Source: GCA-2708415 sp964353185 (GTDB taxonomy: Bacteria; Pseudomonadota; Alphaproteobacteria; Micavibrionales; Micavibrionaceae). From it: DNA of 64,000 nt. This document shows positions 53,896-62,220 of this stretch, in pieces (within the stretch, counting starts at the first letter, position 1; every line of letters starts with the position of its first letter). Made by a program: the position numbers and the translations under genes. The notes below the pieces were generated by a model. It did not search any database. It was not told the DNA's origin and was given only the letters and a program-made list of their open reading frames with translations. The stretch spans positions 62,001 through 126,000 of the forward strand of contig CAYGUV010000004.1 of NCBI GenBank assembly GCA_964353185.1. The letters are read 5' to 3'.

Positions 53896-55434
53896 TTATG
53901 CTTCTTTCATTTTATCTGTTAGGTAAGCGTGAACTTCACTCATCGGAATACGTTCTTGCGCCATTGTATTACGCTCACGCACTGTAACAGTTCCATCGCT
54001 AATGGTGTCGTTATCAATGGTAAAGCAATATGGCGTACCAATTTCATCCTGACGGGCATAACGTTTACCGATATTTTGTTTAATATCTAAATCAACGGCA
54101 AAATCTTCACGTAGCTCCATGTACAGCTTCTCGGCAATTTCTGGTTGCTCCCCTTTGGCCACTAACGGCAAAATTGCCGCCTTCTTTGGCGCCATTTTGG
54201 GGGTAAAGTTTAAATAGACCCCACTTGGGCGGTTAGGGTCAGGCGTATAAGCCTCACATAACAACGCAAGCACACCACGGGTTAAACCAGAAGCTGGCTC
54301 AATCACGTGGGGAATATATTTTTCGTTATTACGTTCTGGGTCTAAATATTCTAATTTTTGTTTTGAGTGTTCTTGATGTTGCGTTAAGTCGTAATTCCCA
54401 CGGTTTGCAATACCTTCAAGTTCCCCAAAATCTGGCGCGGTAAATGGGTATTTATATTCGATATCTGTCGTCCCTTGGGAATAGAAAACAAGTTCGTCTG
54501 TGTCATGCTCACGCATTAGTAAATTGTCTGATCTTAACCCAACGGTTTGCCAGAATTTTTTACGTTCTGCGCTCCAAAATTCAAACCATTTTTGTGAATC
54601 ATCCGGATGGCAGAACCATTCCATTTCCATTTGTTCAAATTCACGGGAGCGGAAAATATAATTACGCGGCGTCACCTCGTTACGAAACGCTTTTCCTATT
54701 TGGGCAATACCAAACGGCATTTTAACACGTGATGAATCAACTACATTTTTGAAGTTAATGAAAATTCCTTGCGCTGTCTCCCCACGAAGGTACGCTTTTG
54801 TTTTATCTGCTTCAGATGCGCCGATCCCTGTTTCAAAAAGTAAGTTAAATTCTTTTGGCTCGGTTAATGTGCCTTTCTCTTTGGCATGCGGCGCTAGGAC
54901 TTTGGTGAAATCTGCCAAATCAATATCTGTTAAATTCTTTTGCGTGAAATCACTTAAAGACTTACCCTTACCCACCTTTTTAAGACGGGCATTGAGGAAT
55001 TCTTCATCATCTTCGATAATGGCAATCCACGGCGTATCATCATTCGGGATCAGGCAAATAAGATGGTCTGCGCGGTATCGTTTTTTCGTTTCACGGCAAT
55101 CAACCATTGGGTCAGAAAAACCACCCACATGACCAGACGCAACCCAAACATTTGGGTTTTGGATAATCGCGCTATCAAGGCCAACAATTTGGACGGGATG
55201 GCCATCTGGTCCGATAGGCGGTGTTGTCACCATGGATTTCCACCAAAAATCACGTAAATTGTTTTTTAGTTCCGTTCCCAACGGGCCATAATCCCAAAAG
55301 CCGTTAATCCCGCCATAAATATCGGATGCAGGAAAAATAAACCCGCGGCGTTTACAAAGCGCAACGATATCTTTCATATCAATATCTGTGGCTTCAGTTT
55401 CAGGAACAGGTTCAGTAAGTGTTGCGGTTGACAT
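53896..55434 (-). CDS. glyS: Single-chain glycyl-tRNA synthetase (alpha2 type)
   Basis: 512 residues. Class II motifs are FPASDIYGGINGFWDYGPLG at the start, RGETAQGIFINFKNV, GKAFRNEVTPRNYIFRSREFEQMEMEWF (motif 2, near 255-282) and EPASGLTRGVL (motif 3). It is the single-chain alpha2 enzyme of eukaryotes, archaea and some bacteria, not the alpha2-beta2 GlyQ/GlyS enzyme usual in Alphaproteobacteria. It is co-directional with DUF502. Confidence 0.93.
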   Translation of the reverse strand: MSTATLTEPVPETEATDIDMKDIVALCKRRGFIFPASDIYGGINGFWDYGPLGTELKNNLRDFWWKSMVTTPPIGPDGHPVQIVGLDSAIIQNPNVWVASGHVGGFSDPMVDCRETKKRYRADHLICLIPNDDTPWIAIIEDDEEFLNARLKKVGKGKSLSDFTQKNLTDIDLADFTKVLAPHAKEKGTLTEPKEFNLLFETGIGASEADKTKAYLRGETAQGIFINFKNVVDSSRVKMPFGIAQIGKAFRNEVTPRNYIFRSREFEQMEMEWFCHPDDSQKWFEFWSAERKKFWQTVGLRSDNLLMREHDTDELVFYSQGTTDIEYKYPFTAPDFGELEGIANRGNYDLTQHQEHSKQKLEYLDPERNNEKYIPHVIEPASGLTRGVLALLCEAYTPDPNRPSGVYLNFTPKMAPKKAAILPLVAKGEQPEIAEKLYMELREDFAVDLDIKQNIGKRYARQDEIGTPYCFTIDNDTISDGTVTVRERNTMAQERIPMSEVHAYLTDKMKEA

Positions 55435-55523
55435 GATGTTCTTTCAATAAGTTTATAATCTTTAGTAAATATACGTTTTTTCATCAAAATCACAAGCAAT
55501 CAAGCGGTTTTGCGTTAGAAAAT

Positions 55524-55552
55524 TTGACAAACACATAATGACCCCATAATTT
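55524..55552 (+). promoter_or_regulatory. Promoter of the DUF481 gene
   Basis: Perfect TTGACA at 55524-55529 and, after 17 bp, TAATTT (55547-55552); CATAAT at 15-bp spacing is an alternative. The leader would be about 35 nt, ending in a CCTCCT-rich stretch just before the ATG at 55596. Confidence 0.5.
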
Positions 55553-55595
55553 GTTGTTTTTGTAAAAATAATTATCGCGAAAGATTCCTCCTAAT

Positions 55596-56606
55596 ATGAA
55601 AATCCGAAGTCTTATTTTATTTACTGCCCTTATGACTGCATCACAAAATGCACAAGCCGATTGGGTGATGTTAAAAAATGGTGATCGCTTAAGCGGTACG
55701 ATCACACAGCAGAGCGGAACAAGCGTTTCTATCAATACAAATAGTATGGGTGTTATCACCTTACCTACGGATAAAATTGCCTCTGTTCATCAAGGGCCCG
55801 CCCCTCGTATTTTGGCGCGCGAATTACGCACTGGCATTCCGATGAGCTATGTTGCACCAGCCACAAACCAAATTACTACAACAAATTCAGACCACGTGAT
55901 ACAAACAGAGGCGGCAAAGCCCCCTGCCGCCAAGGACGAACGTGAAGTGGGCGTATATAAATGGTCTGGCCGCGCAAGCCTTGGTGGTACGCTTGAAACA
56001 GGAAATAATGAGGCCAGCAATGTTGTCGCAGATATTGAAGCAAAAGTGCGCGATAAAAACAATCGTTTTAAGTTAGGCGCAGAAGCCAATTACGGTACCG
56101 AAGATGGGGAACGCACAGATAACGATCAGCAAGCCTATGGTGAATATGATCGTTTTATTACCGAAAAATGGTTTATTGGGGGTCGTCAAGATTTTGAACG
56201 TGATGAATTTGAACAGCTAGATTTACGGAGCAAAACAGGAGCCTTTGCAGGATATCAATTTTATGAGCAAGATGATTTAAACCTATCGGTAAAATCTGGC
56301 CCATCATATATTTATGAGAAGTTTGAAAATGACGACACCGAAAGTGATATCGCCCTTGGTTGGTTATTAGATTACGACCAAAAATTTGTGGATGATAAAT
56401 TACAGCTATTTCACAACCATGAAATACAGACCCCTTTTGCCGATACAGGGGCATTTTTATTCGAAAGCGCGACAGGCGCACGTGTGCCAATTGGTGAAAA
56501 ACTGGATGCATCTGCGCAAATTGATTTTGATTGGGATAATGACCCAGCCGATGGGGTTAAGGAAGATGATACGACTTATTCCCTCAAGCTAGGCTATGGT
56601 TGGTAA
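55596..56606 (+). CDS. DUF481 outer-membrane beta-barrel protein
   Basis: 336 residues with a signal peptide (cleavage ANAQA/D about 22). A small beta domain (GDRLSGTITQQSGTSVSINT) at the start is followed by a Pro/Ala linker and a DUF481 barrel from about 120. Alternating strands are visible, such as ASLGGTLETGNNEASN, EYDRFITEKWFIGGRQDFERDEFEQLDL and GPSYIYEKF. The last residue is Trp, as in BAM-inserted barrels. It ends before a strong bidirectional terminator. Confidence 0.88.
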   Translation: MKIRSLILFTALMTASQNAQADWVMLKNGDRLSGTITQQSGTSVSINTNSMGVITLPTDKIASVHQGPAPRILARELRTGIPMSYVAPATNQITTTNSDHVIQTEAAKPPAAKDEREVGVYKWSGRASLGGTLETGNNEASNVVADIEAKVRDKNNRFKLGAEANYGTEDGERTDNDQQAYGEYDRFITEKWFIGGRQDFERDEFEQLDLRSKTGAFAGYQFYEQDDLNLSVKSGPSYIYEKFENDDTESDIALGWLLDYDQKFVDDKLQLFHNHEIQTPFADTGAFLFESATGARVPIGEKLDASAQIDFDWDNDPADGVKEDDTTYSLKLGYGW

Positions 56607-56638
56607 CCATTATTTTCCAATGTTAAAAAAATAAAAAA

Positions 56639-56662
56639 GGGGCGATAGGCCCCTTTAATTTT
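56639..56662. terminator. Bidirectional intrinsic terminator
   Basis: GGGGC-GATAG-GCCCC (56639-56653) has a T-rich tail to the right and an A-rich stretch to the left (T run on the minus strand), so it can end both the DUF481 transcript and the small gene at 56661-56768. Confidence 0.85.
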
Positions 56663-56768
56663 ATTTATCTGATGCGCGCTCTTCTGCGGCTTTGGCGGTC
56701 ATTTCCGCGCTTATGGCGGCTGACATGGCTTCGCCAAGACGGCTCATGCCTTTCTTAAAATTCAACAT
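56661..56768 (-). CDS. Small 35-residue amphipathic protein
   Basis: A short frame starting MLNFKKGMSRLGEAMSAA and ending in ERASDK, stop at 56661-56663. AGGAAGGG lies 8-12 nt before the ATG, a strong ribosome site. The peptide is one long amphipathic helix with basic residues at the start and Ala/Glu at the end. It ends at the terminator, so the unit looks like a small transcript. Family unknown. Confidence 0.6.
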   Translation of the reverse strand: MLNFKKGMSRLGEAMSAAISAEMTAKAAEERASDK

Positions 56769-56827
56769 AGTGATTACCCTTCCTCTTGATATTATAGAAT
56801 ATCAAAATCAGGTAAATATTATGTTAA

Positions 56828-56989
56828 TTAGATGGTAATAAATGCAAAAAATAATATTATACCTAATATAAAAAGCCCTAAACTTAATAAAACCGTGTTC
56901 GCAGCATAGTCTTCATATTCAATTGCTTGCTCCTCACAAATTTTTGCGTCTAAGTCGTTTCCTTGATATTTAAACCTATTAGATGCCAT
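56828..56989 (-). CDS. Small single-helix membrane protein (53 residues)
   Basis: Residues 1-30 are polar (MASNRFKYQGNDLDAKICEE, then QAIEYEDYAANT). Residues 33-53 form one hydrophobic helix to the C-terminus. GGAAGA lies close to the ATG (56989). This is the tail-anchored layout of many small inner-membrane proteins. It is followed on the same strand by the 35-residue gene. No family known to me. Confidence 0.55.
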   Translation of the reverse strand: MASNRFKYQGNDLDAKICEEQAIEYEDYAANTVLLSLGLFILGIILFFAFITI

Positions 56990-57001
56990 CAATCTTCCAA
57001 T

Positions 57002-57184
57002 TCATATTAAACCAGGCCAGACTACCAATATTGCTGATATGATTGATCCAAGAAAAAATAAGTTTGAAAAAATGAAAATTAAATTTAAATCTTTTTCAAA
57101 AACTTGAACGTAAGTTGCAAAAAAAGCTATTGAAGCTAAATTAACTGTTATCAAGCTTTTAAGTGCAAATATATATATTTGCAC
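57002..57184 (-). CDS. Possible two-helix membrane peptide (weak)
   Basis: 60 residues with two hydrophobic stretches (about 10-25 and 34-58). The start is a GTG inside the 40-bp palindrome at 57154-57193, with no clear ribosome site. AT-rich composition alone can produce such a frame. It precedes the 53-residue gene on the same strand, which is the only support. Confidence 0.3.
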   Translation of the reverse strand: MQIYIFALKSLITVNLASIAFFATYVQVFEKDLNLIFIFSNLFFLGSIISAILVVWPGLI

Positions 57185-57193
57185 TTAAAAGCT
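57154..57193. repeat. 40-bp perfect palindrome after gyrA
   Basis: From AGCTTTTAAGTGCAAATATA at 57154 to TATATTTGCACTTAAAAGCT ending at 57193, every base pairs about the centre 57173.5 with no spacer. It is 57 bp past the gyrA stop on the gyrA strand. No T run follows in that direction, so it is not a standard intrinsic terminator. Confidence 0.9.
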
Positions 57194-57250
57194 CTTTGTC
57201 TATATTTTTGCTCTATATTGGAATGTATAGAAAATTTCTCTAACTTTTCC

Positions 57251-59920
57251 TCACTCATCACCACTTTCATCTTCTGCGGCTTCGATTATTTCTTCCGCTT
57301 TAGAGTCCGGATCAACGGCGACATCTTTTGCTTCGATGATTTCTTCGATCTCTTCTTCATCATCTTCGACCAGCCATGCGACAGAAACAACTTTTTCATC
57401 GCCAGAGACCTTGAATAACGTCACCCCTTGGGCGGAGCGTCCGGTGAAGCGGACATTATGCACAGGCATTCTAATCATTTGCCCTGCATCAGAAATAAGC
57501 ATCACTTGATGATCATCAGTCACGGGAAAAGTTGAGACAATCTCCCCTGTTTTATCGGTCACTTTCATGTTCACAACGCCCTGACCACCGCGGCCAATTG
57601 TACGATATTCAGACGCGTAAGTACGTTTACCAAAACCGCGTTCGGATACGGTCAATAACGCCTGTCCTTGCTCCCCTTCGGCTTCACGTTTAAGGATAGA
57701 CATGGTCATAACCTCGTCCCCCTTACCTAATTTCATGCCACGCACCCCTTTGGAGGTACGGCCAGAGAAAACGCGAATGGCATCAACAGGGAAACGAATG
57801 GCCTTCCCCTTACGTGAGGCCAAAAATACATCTTCATCTTCGCTTGCAATTTTTACGGCAACCAATTGCTCACCTTCATCCAGTTTCATCGCAATCAAAC
57901 CGTTCGAGCGGATATTTTGGAAATCCTTTAATTTATTACGGCGGATTGTTCCATGGGATGTCGTAAACATAATATCTAGTTTATCCCAAAGCTCTTCATT
58001 TTCAGGAACGCGTAAGTAAACAGATACATTCTCTTCGGCCTCAAGCGGCAATAAATTGACCATTGCCTTGCCCCGTGATTGTGGAGAGGCAAGTGGCAAT
58101 TGCCAAACTTTTAACGTATGCGCAATACCGCGGCTGGTGAAGAAAATAATCGGTGTGTGTGTTGACGCAACAAACATGTCAGAGACAAAATCATCATCTT
58201 TGAGCGCCGTACCCGAGCGACCCTTTCCACCACGTTTTTGTGCGCGATATGTATCAAGCGGTACACGTTTCACATATCCACCATGTGTAATCGTCACAAC
58301 CATATCTTCACGTTGAATAAGATCCTCAATATCGGATTCAAATTCTGCTTCACACAATTCTGTACGTCGCGGCGTGCCAAATTTTTCTTTTACTTCATTC
58401 AACTCTTCACGCAATACCTCAAGCATTTTTTCACGTGAGGCCAAGATCGCTAAGTATTCGGCAATAGCGTCCGTAATTACATTTAATTCATCACCAATTT
58501 TATCACGTTCCAGCCCTGTTAAGCGGTGCAAGCGTAAATCAAGAATTGCTTTGGCTTGGGTTTCGGACATTTGGTATGTATTGCCCTCGGCCACGGGATG
58601 CTCAGGATCATCAATTAATTCAATTAATGGCCCCACATCATGTACAGGCCAACGTTTAGCCAATAGTCCTTCGCGTGCCTCTTGCGGGTTTGCCGCGCCA
58701 CGGATAAGCGCTATAATTTCATCAATATTCGCAACCGCCACGGCCAAACCAGCCAAGATATGGGCACGATCGCGCGCCTTGCCCAGTTCATAAATTGTGC
58801 GGCGCGTAATAACTTCTTCACGAAATTTAACAAACGCTTCAATAAAATCTTTTAAGACAAAAATACGTGGACGCCCATGATCCAACGCAACCATGTTGCA
58901 ACCAAAAGAAGTCTGTAACGCTGTATATTTAAACAGCTGGTTTAACACCACTTCTGCCACAGCCCCTTTTTTCAAATCAACAACAACGCGCACACCATCG
59001 CGGTCTGATTCGTCACGAATTTCAGATATATCTTCAACAATCTTCTCACGTGCCACTTCCCCAAGGCGTTCAAGCAACTTTCCTTTATTCACTTGATACG
59101 GAACTTCATGCACAACGATTGATTGACGGCCGCTTGAAATATCTTCAAAAGATGTTTTTGCGCGCATCATGACAGACCCATTCCCCGTGCGATACGCCGA
59201 TTTAATACCAACCTTACCCAAAATTTGTGCCCCTGTTGGGAAATCTGGTCCAGGAATAATTTCCATGAGTTCTTCGGTCGTAATATCTTTATTATCAACA
59301 AACGCCAAACACCCATCGACAACTTCGTTTAAGTTATGTGGTGGAATATTTGTGGCCATACCAACGGCAATTCCGCCTGCACCATTAACCAATAGGTTTG
59401 GAATACGCGCAGGAAGAACTTCTGGTTCTTGCGTTGAATCATCATAGTTTGGACGGTAATTAACAGTGTCTTTTTCAATATCTATTAGAAGCGCTTCAGC
59501 AGCTTTATTCAAGCGTGATTCGGTGTAACGCATCGCCGCAGGCGGGTCACCATCCATCGATCCAAAGTTACCTTGCCCATCAATTAAAGGAAGACGGAGC
59601 GAGAAGTCTTGCGCCATACGTACTAATGAATCATAAATCGCTTGGTCACCATGTGGGTGATATTTACCCATTACATCCCCGACAATACGGGCAGATTTAC
59701 GATATGGTTTATCGGAGGTATATCCACCCTCACGCATGGCATAGAAAATGCGGCGGTGAACAGGCTTCAATCCATCCCGCGCATCAGGAAGCGCGCGCGA
59801 GACAATAACGCTCATCGCATAGTCCAAATAAGACTGCTTCATCTCTTCTTCAATGGTAATCGAAGGAAGATCCTTTGGTGGTTCTGGTGGTAATAGTTCT
59901 GTGTTGTCAGCGTCGCTCAT
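57251..59920 (-). CDS. gyrA: DNA gyrase subunit A
   Basis: 889 residues. The breakage-reunion domain has the catalytic Tyr in AAMRYTESRLNK and IVGDVMGKYHPHGDQAIYD in the quinolone region. The position equal to E. coli Ser83 is Gln, and Asp87 is kept. Six C-terminal beta-propeller blades follow (repeats such as RGGQGVVNMKV and RFTGRSAQGV). The tail is very acidic. Gyrase introduces negative supercoils. It lies 137 bp upstream of the DUF2059 gene, with ssb and uvrA beyond. Confidence 0.96.
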   Translation of the reverse strand: MSDADNTELLPPEPPKDLPSITIEEEMKQSYLDYAMSVIVSRALPDARDGLKPVHRRIFYAMREGGYTSDKPYRKSARIVGDVMGKYHPHGDQAIYDSLVRMAQDFSLRLPLIDGQGNFGSMDGDPPAAMRYTESRLNKAAEALLIDIEKDTVNYRPNYDDSTQEPEVLPARIPNLLVNGAGGIAVGMATNIPPHNLNEVVDGCLAFVDNKDITTEELMEIIPGPDFPTGAQILGKVGIKSAYRTGNGSVMMRAKTSFEDISSGRQSIVVHEVPYQVNKGKLLERLGEVAREKIVEDISEIRDESDRDGVRVVVDLKKGAVAEVVLNQLFKYTALQTSFGCNMVALDHGRPRIFVLKDFIEAFVKFREEVITRRTIYELGKARDRAHILAGLAVAVANIDEIIALIRGAANPQEAREGLLAKRWPVHDVGPLIELIDDPEHPVAEGNTYQMSETQAKAILDLRLHRLTGLERDKIGDELNVITDAIAEYLAILASREKMLEVLREELNEVKEKFGTPRRTELCEAEFESDIEDLIQREDMVVTITHGGYVKRVPLDTYRAQKRGGKGRSGTALKDDDFVSDMFVASTHTPIIFFTSRGIAHTLKVWQLPLASPQSRGKAMVNLLPLEAEENVSVYLRVPENEELWDKLDIMFTTSHGTIRRNKLKDFQNIRSNGLIAMKLDEGEQLVAVKIASEDEDVFLASRKGKAIRFPVDAIRVFSGRTSKGVRGMKLGKGDEVMTMSILKREAEGEQGQALLTVSERGFGKRTYASEYRTIGRGGQGVVNMKVTDKTGEIVSTFPVTDDHQVMLISDAGQMIRMPVHNVRFTGRSAQGVTLFKVSGDEKVVSVAWLVEDDEEEIEEIIEAKDVAVDPDSKAEEIIEAAEDESGDE

Positions 59921-60057
59921 TGCGGTTCTTTCAATAGGTCATTAATGATTCCTATTTGTAGCAATTTGAGCAGGGTAAAACAAGGGAACACAACGGTTTT
60001 ATGCGTTTTTTACACGTTATTTGAGGATAAGTATTTGAAGCGATAAAAGCCGAAAAG

Positions 60058-60594
60058 CTATTGTTTCCCAACCTTCAGGTCGAGCAAGGCTTTATCGACC
60101 ATTTTGGTCATCAAAGGAAGTAACGCTTTTTCGTAATCTACCGTTTTATGAGAGACGGAACGCCCCTCCTTTGACCCATAAAAGTCAATCATGGCGCGCA
60201 ATTCTTTTGCCGTGAAGATATCCGCCATCGCATCAACAGACGCTTCTTCTAAGGCGTCATACTCAATGGCTTTACGCATGCCTGATTTAAATTCTAACCG
60301 TTTTGCGGGCTCAATCTGGGCCACAACAACGTCTAGGGCATTTTCAATTTTGGGGCGAATTGGCCAAATTTGATGCATTTCACGCGATAATGATAAACGC
60401 TCCTCATAATCACCCTCTTCCTCTGCTAAAGGGGCGATAGCCGCTTCCGCTTCAACCTCAGAAGTCTCATCAACAATTAAATCAGCTCTGTCTGATAAAG
60501 ATTCTTGTAAGACTGCTTCCGCATCCTCTTGCGCATGCGCTAAGGGGGAGAAGGAAATAACCGCAAGAAGAGATAGTGATAAAAATTTAATCAT
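60058..60594 (-). CDS. DUF2059-type periplasmic protein
   Basis: 178 residues with a signal peptide (LSLLAVISFSPLAHAQ). An acidic linker is followed by a helical DUF2059-like domain (IENALDVVVAQIEPAKRLEFKSGM, FTAKELRAMIDFYGSKEGRSVSHK, MTKMVDKALLDL). The family is exported and has no known function. It is placed between gyrA and ssb. Confidence 0.82.
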   Translation of the reverse strand: MIKFLSLSLLAVISFSPLAHAQEDAEAVLQESLSDRADLIVDETSEVEAEAAIAPLAEEEGDYEERLSLSREMHQIWPIRPKIENALDVVVAQIEPAKRLEFKSGMRKAIEYDALEEASVDAMADIFTAKELRAMIDFYGSKEGRSVSHKTVDYEKALLPLMTKMVDKALLDLKVGKQ

Positions 60595-60680
60595 TATTTA
60601 TTATAACCTAATTTATATTCGAATTAGAAATTTACCCACTATTTTTGTTTAAAATCATGACAATATTGTCATTTATTCAA

Positions 60681-61154
60681 TCAAAACGGAATTTCATCTT
60701 CTAATTCATCGATTGGGGCTGGGCTGTTATTTTGCTGCGCCGGTTGTTGTTGATAAGACGATTGATTATCGCTAAAGCCACCACCAGCAGATGCGCCGCC
60801 TTGGTTACGAGAATCAAGCATCGTTAACTCCCCACGGTACGGACGTAAAACAACCTCAGTTGTATATTTCTTTTGGCCATCTTGTTCCCAAGAGCGTGTT
60901 TCTAATTGGCCTTCAATATAAAGCTTCGCGCCTTTTTTAACGTAGTTTTCGCAAACATTCACTAGGCCTTGGTTAAAGATAACAACGCGATGCCATTCAG
61001 ACTTCTCACGGCGTTCACCTGTCGCTTTATCTTTCCAGCTTTCAGATGTTGCAAGGGATAAGTTAACGACTTTATCGCCGCTACCCATTGTTTTAATCTC
61101 TGGGTCTGCACCCAAATTGCCGATAAGAATTACTTTGTTAACGCTGCCTGCCAT
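60681..61154 (-). CDS. ssb: Single-stranded DNA-binding protein
   Basis: 157 residues. The OB fold is clear (VNKVILIGNLGADPEIK, VVNLSLATSESWKDK, EWHRVVIFNQGLVNVCENYVKKGAKLYIEGQLETRSW). A Gly/Gln-rich linker leads to the acidic tip ELEDEIPF, the docking site for replication and repair partners. It binds ssDNA as a tetramer. It is near uvrA, as in many Alphaproteobacteria. Confidence 0.96.
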   Translation of the reverse strand: MAGSVNKVILIGNLGADPEIKTMGSGDKVVNLSLATSESWKDKATGERREKSEWHRVVIFNQGLVNVCENYVKKGAKLYIEGQLETRSWEQDGQKKYTTEVVLRPYRGELTMLDSRNQGGASAGGGFSDNQSSYQQQPAQQNNSPAPIDELEDEIPF

Positions 61155-61230
61155 GATGTCCTCTTTATATAATCTAAAATTTAATGATGATTAGTCATAG
61201 CAAGCACTCTTCCCTTTGCCAAGGACGGTT

Positions 61231-61854
61231 TTACGCCGCAGCTTTATAGTCCACACCTTCATCATCAAGCGCCGCCTGATAAGAAGGCATTTCTAAAACT
61301 TTTTCGATTAAAGCTTTTGTTTTAGGCCCGAATGTCGGCATTTTGGAGATAAAGCTCCAATGGGCGACAACTGTGGTATAGATATCACCCGCAGTAATGG
61401 TATCACCTGCCAAGAACGGCGTGTTCGCATCTTTTAATTGGCGTTCAATTTCATCCCACTGTGCTTGAATATTATCGAGCGCGACATCTTGTAATTTTTG
61501 ATCAGCTCCGTTTCGTGACATCATCATGAATTTACTATAGGCACCATGAAGTGTCGTGTTTGCAAACAATAACCACTGAAGCGCAATGGCGCGTTCATAA
61601 CCAGATTTTGGCAATATCTGCCCTGGTTTCATTTCATCTAAATATAATAAAATGGCAACATTCTCCGTAATGACGCCTTCATCTGTTTCTAGCGCGCCAA
61701 CCTGCCCACGTGGATTAATTTTTAAAAATTCTGGCTGTTGTTGCTCCCCTTTTTTCAAATCAACCTTGTGCAAATCATGATCAATTCCTAATTCATGAAG
61801 CGCAACATGCACGGATAAAGAACAAACAGCAGGGCAGTAATATAATTTCATCAT
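61231..61854 (-). CDS. Glutathione S-transferase (beta class)
   Basis: 207 residues. The thioredoxin-like domain carries the Cys of beta-class enzymes in YYCPAVCSLSVHVALHELG (positions 6-12), and INPRGQVGALETDEGVITENVAILLYL holds the glutathione site. The C-terminal helical domain is typical (DTITAGDIYTTVVAHWSF). It conjugates or reduces electrophiles with glutathione, in keeping with gor upstream in the window. Starts one codon apart (ATGATG) cannot be told apart. Confidence 0.88.
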   Translation of the reverse strand: MMKLYYCPAVCSLSVHVALHELGIDHDLHKVDLKKGEQQQPEFLKINPRGQVGALETDEGVITENVAILLYLDEMKPGQILPKSGYERAIALQWLLFANTTLHGAYSKFMMMSRNGADQKLQDVALDNIQAQWDEIERQLKDANTPFLAGDTITAGDIYTTVVAHWSFISKMPTFGPKTKALIEKVLEMPSYQAALDDEGVDYKAAA

Positions 61855-61957
61855 TTAGATATCTTTCTATATTTAAGTTGAAACATTATTCGCAAAAAGA
61901 AACGAATTTGTTACTTATAAGTTCAAAAATAAAGTCTTTAAAACTAACCCAAATTAT

Positions 61958-61987
61958 TTGACCAACTGCACAAGATTAAGATATTAT
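61958..61987 (+). promoter_or_regulatory. Promoter of the short transcript
   Basis: TTGACC (61958-61963), 18 bp, TATTAT (61982-61987), a good housekeeping match. The start site should fall near 61994, about 30 nt before the small ORF. Confidence 0.6.
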
Positions 61988-62024
61988 ATATTTAGATTTT
62001 TTAACAACGAAAGGAGGTGGTCCA

Positions 62025-62081
62025 ATGATTGATCAAGAACAGATGAAGGCCGGACTTCCGTTACACGGAGGTAAGTTCTAG
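62025..62081 (+). CDS. 18-residue small ORF with extended ribosome site
   Basis: MIDQEQMKAGLPLHGGKF, stop TAG at 62079-62081. The ATG directly follows the 16-nt 16S-complementary sequence, with GGAGG 7 nt before the ATG. The peptide is short, polar and without a known family. It is either a real small protein or a leader peptide. The frame overlaps the first hairpin of the transcript. Confidence 0.45.
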   Translation: MIDQEQMKAGLPLHGGKF

Positions 62082-62150
62082 TCCGAACGAAGTTATTATG
62101 AAGCGGGCTAAAACAACCGGCCCAACTGCTTCAAGATTATAGTATCTAGA

Positions 62151-62181
62151 AACCCCGCGAAGTTAATTTGCGGGGTTTTTT
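62151..62181 (+). terminator. Intrinsic terminator of the short transcript
   Basis: AACCCCGC (62151-62158) and GCGGGGTT pair across an 11-nt loop, followed by six T. On the minus strand it is weaker, with only a short T tract for the 62221-62742 gene. Confidence 0.85.
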
Positions 62182-62220
62182 GATTATTTAATTTGTAAAT
62201 AGAAGTTTTAGTCTGATGTA

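Larger units (their letters stand above)
61994..62181 (+). ncRNA. Candidate short transcript with 16S-tail complement
   Basis: Bounded by the promoter and the terminator. GAAAGGAGGTGGTCCA (62009-62024) can pair with all of the 16S 3' end (UGGAUCACCUCCUUUC) with one G-U. Then comes the 18-codon frame, a hairpin (GGACT/AGTCC with CCGT/ACGG, 62052-62084), another (GAAGCGGGC/GCCC..GCTTC, 62099-62131) and the terminator. It may be a mini-mRNA or a small RNA with both roles. Confidence 0.5.
61855..62220. other. 366-bp interval with a short transcript
   Basis: AT-rich promoter region (61958-61987), a 16-nt ribosome-site sequence, an 18-codon frame (62025-62081), two hairpins and a terminator (62151-62181). 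No larger gene. Confidence 0.7.

Noticed and set aside
62009..62024. Fragment of an antisense 16S rRNA gene
   Set aside because: Identity to the 16S end stops right at the ATG; the bases beyond do not match 16S.
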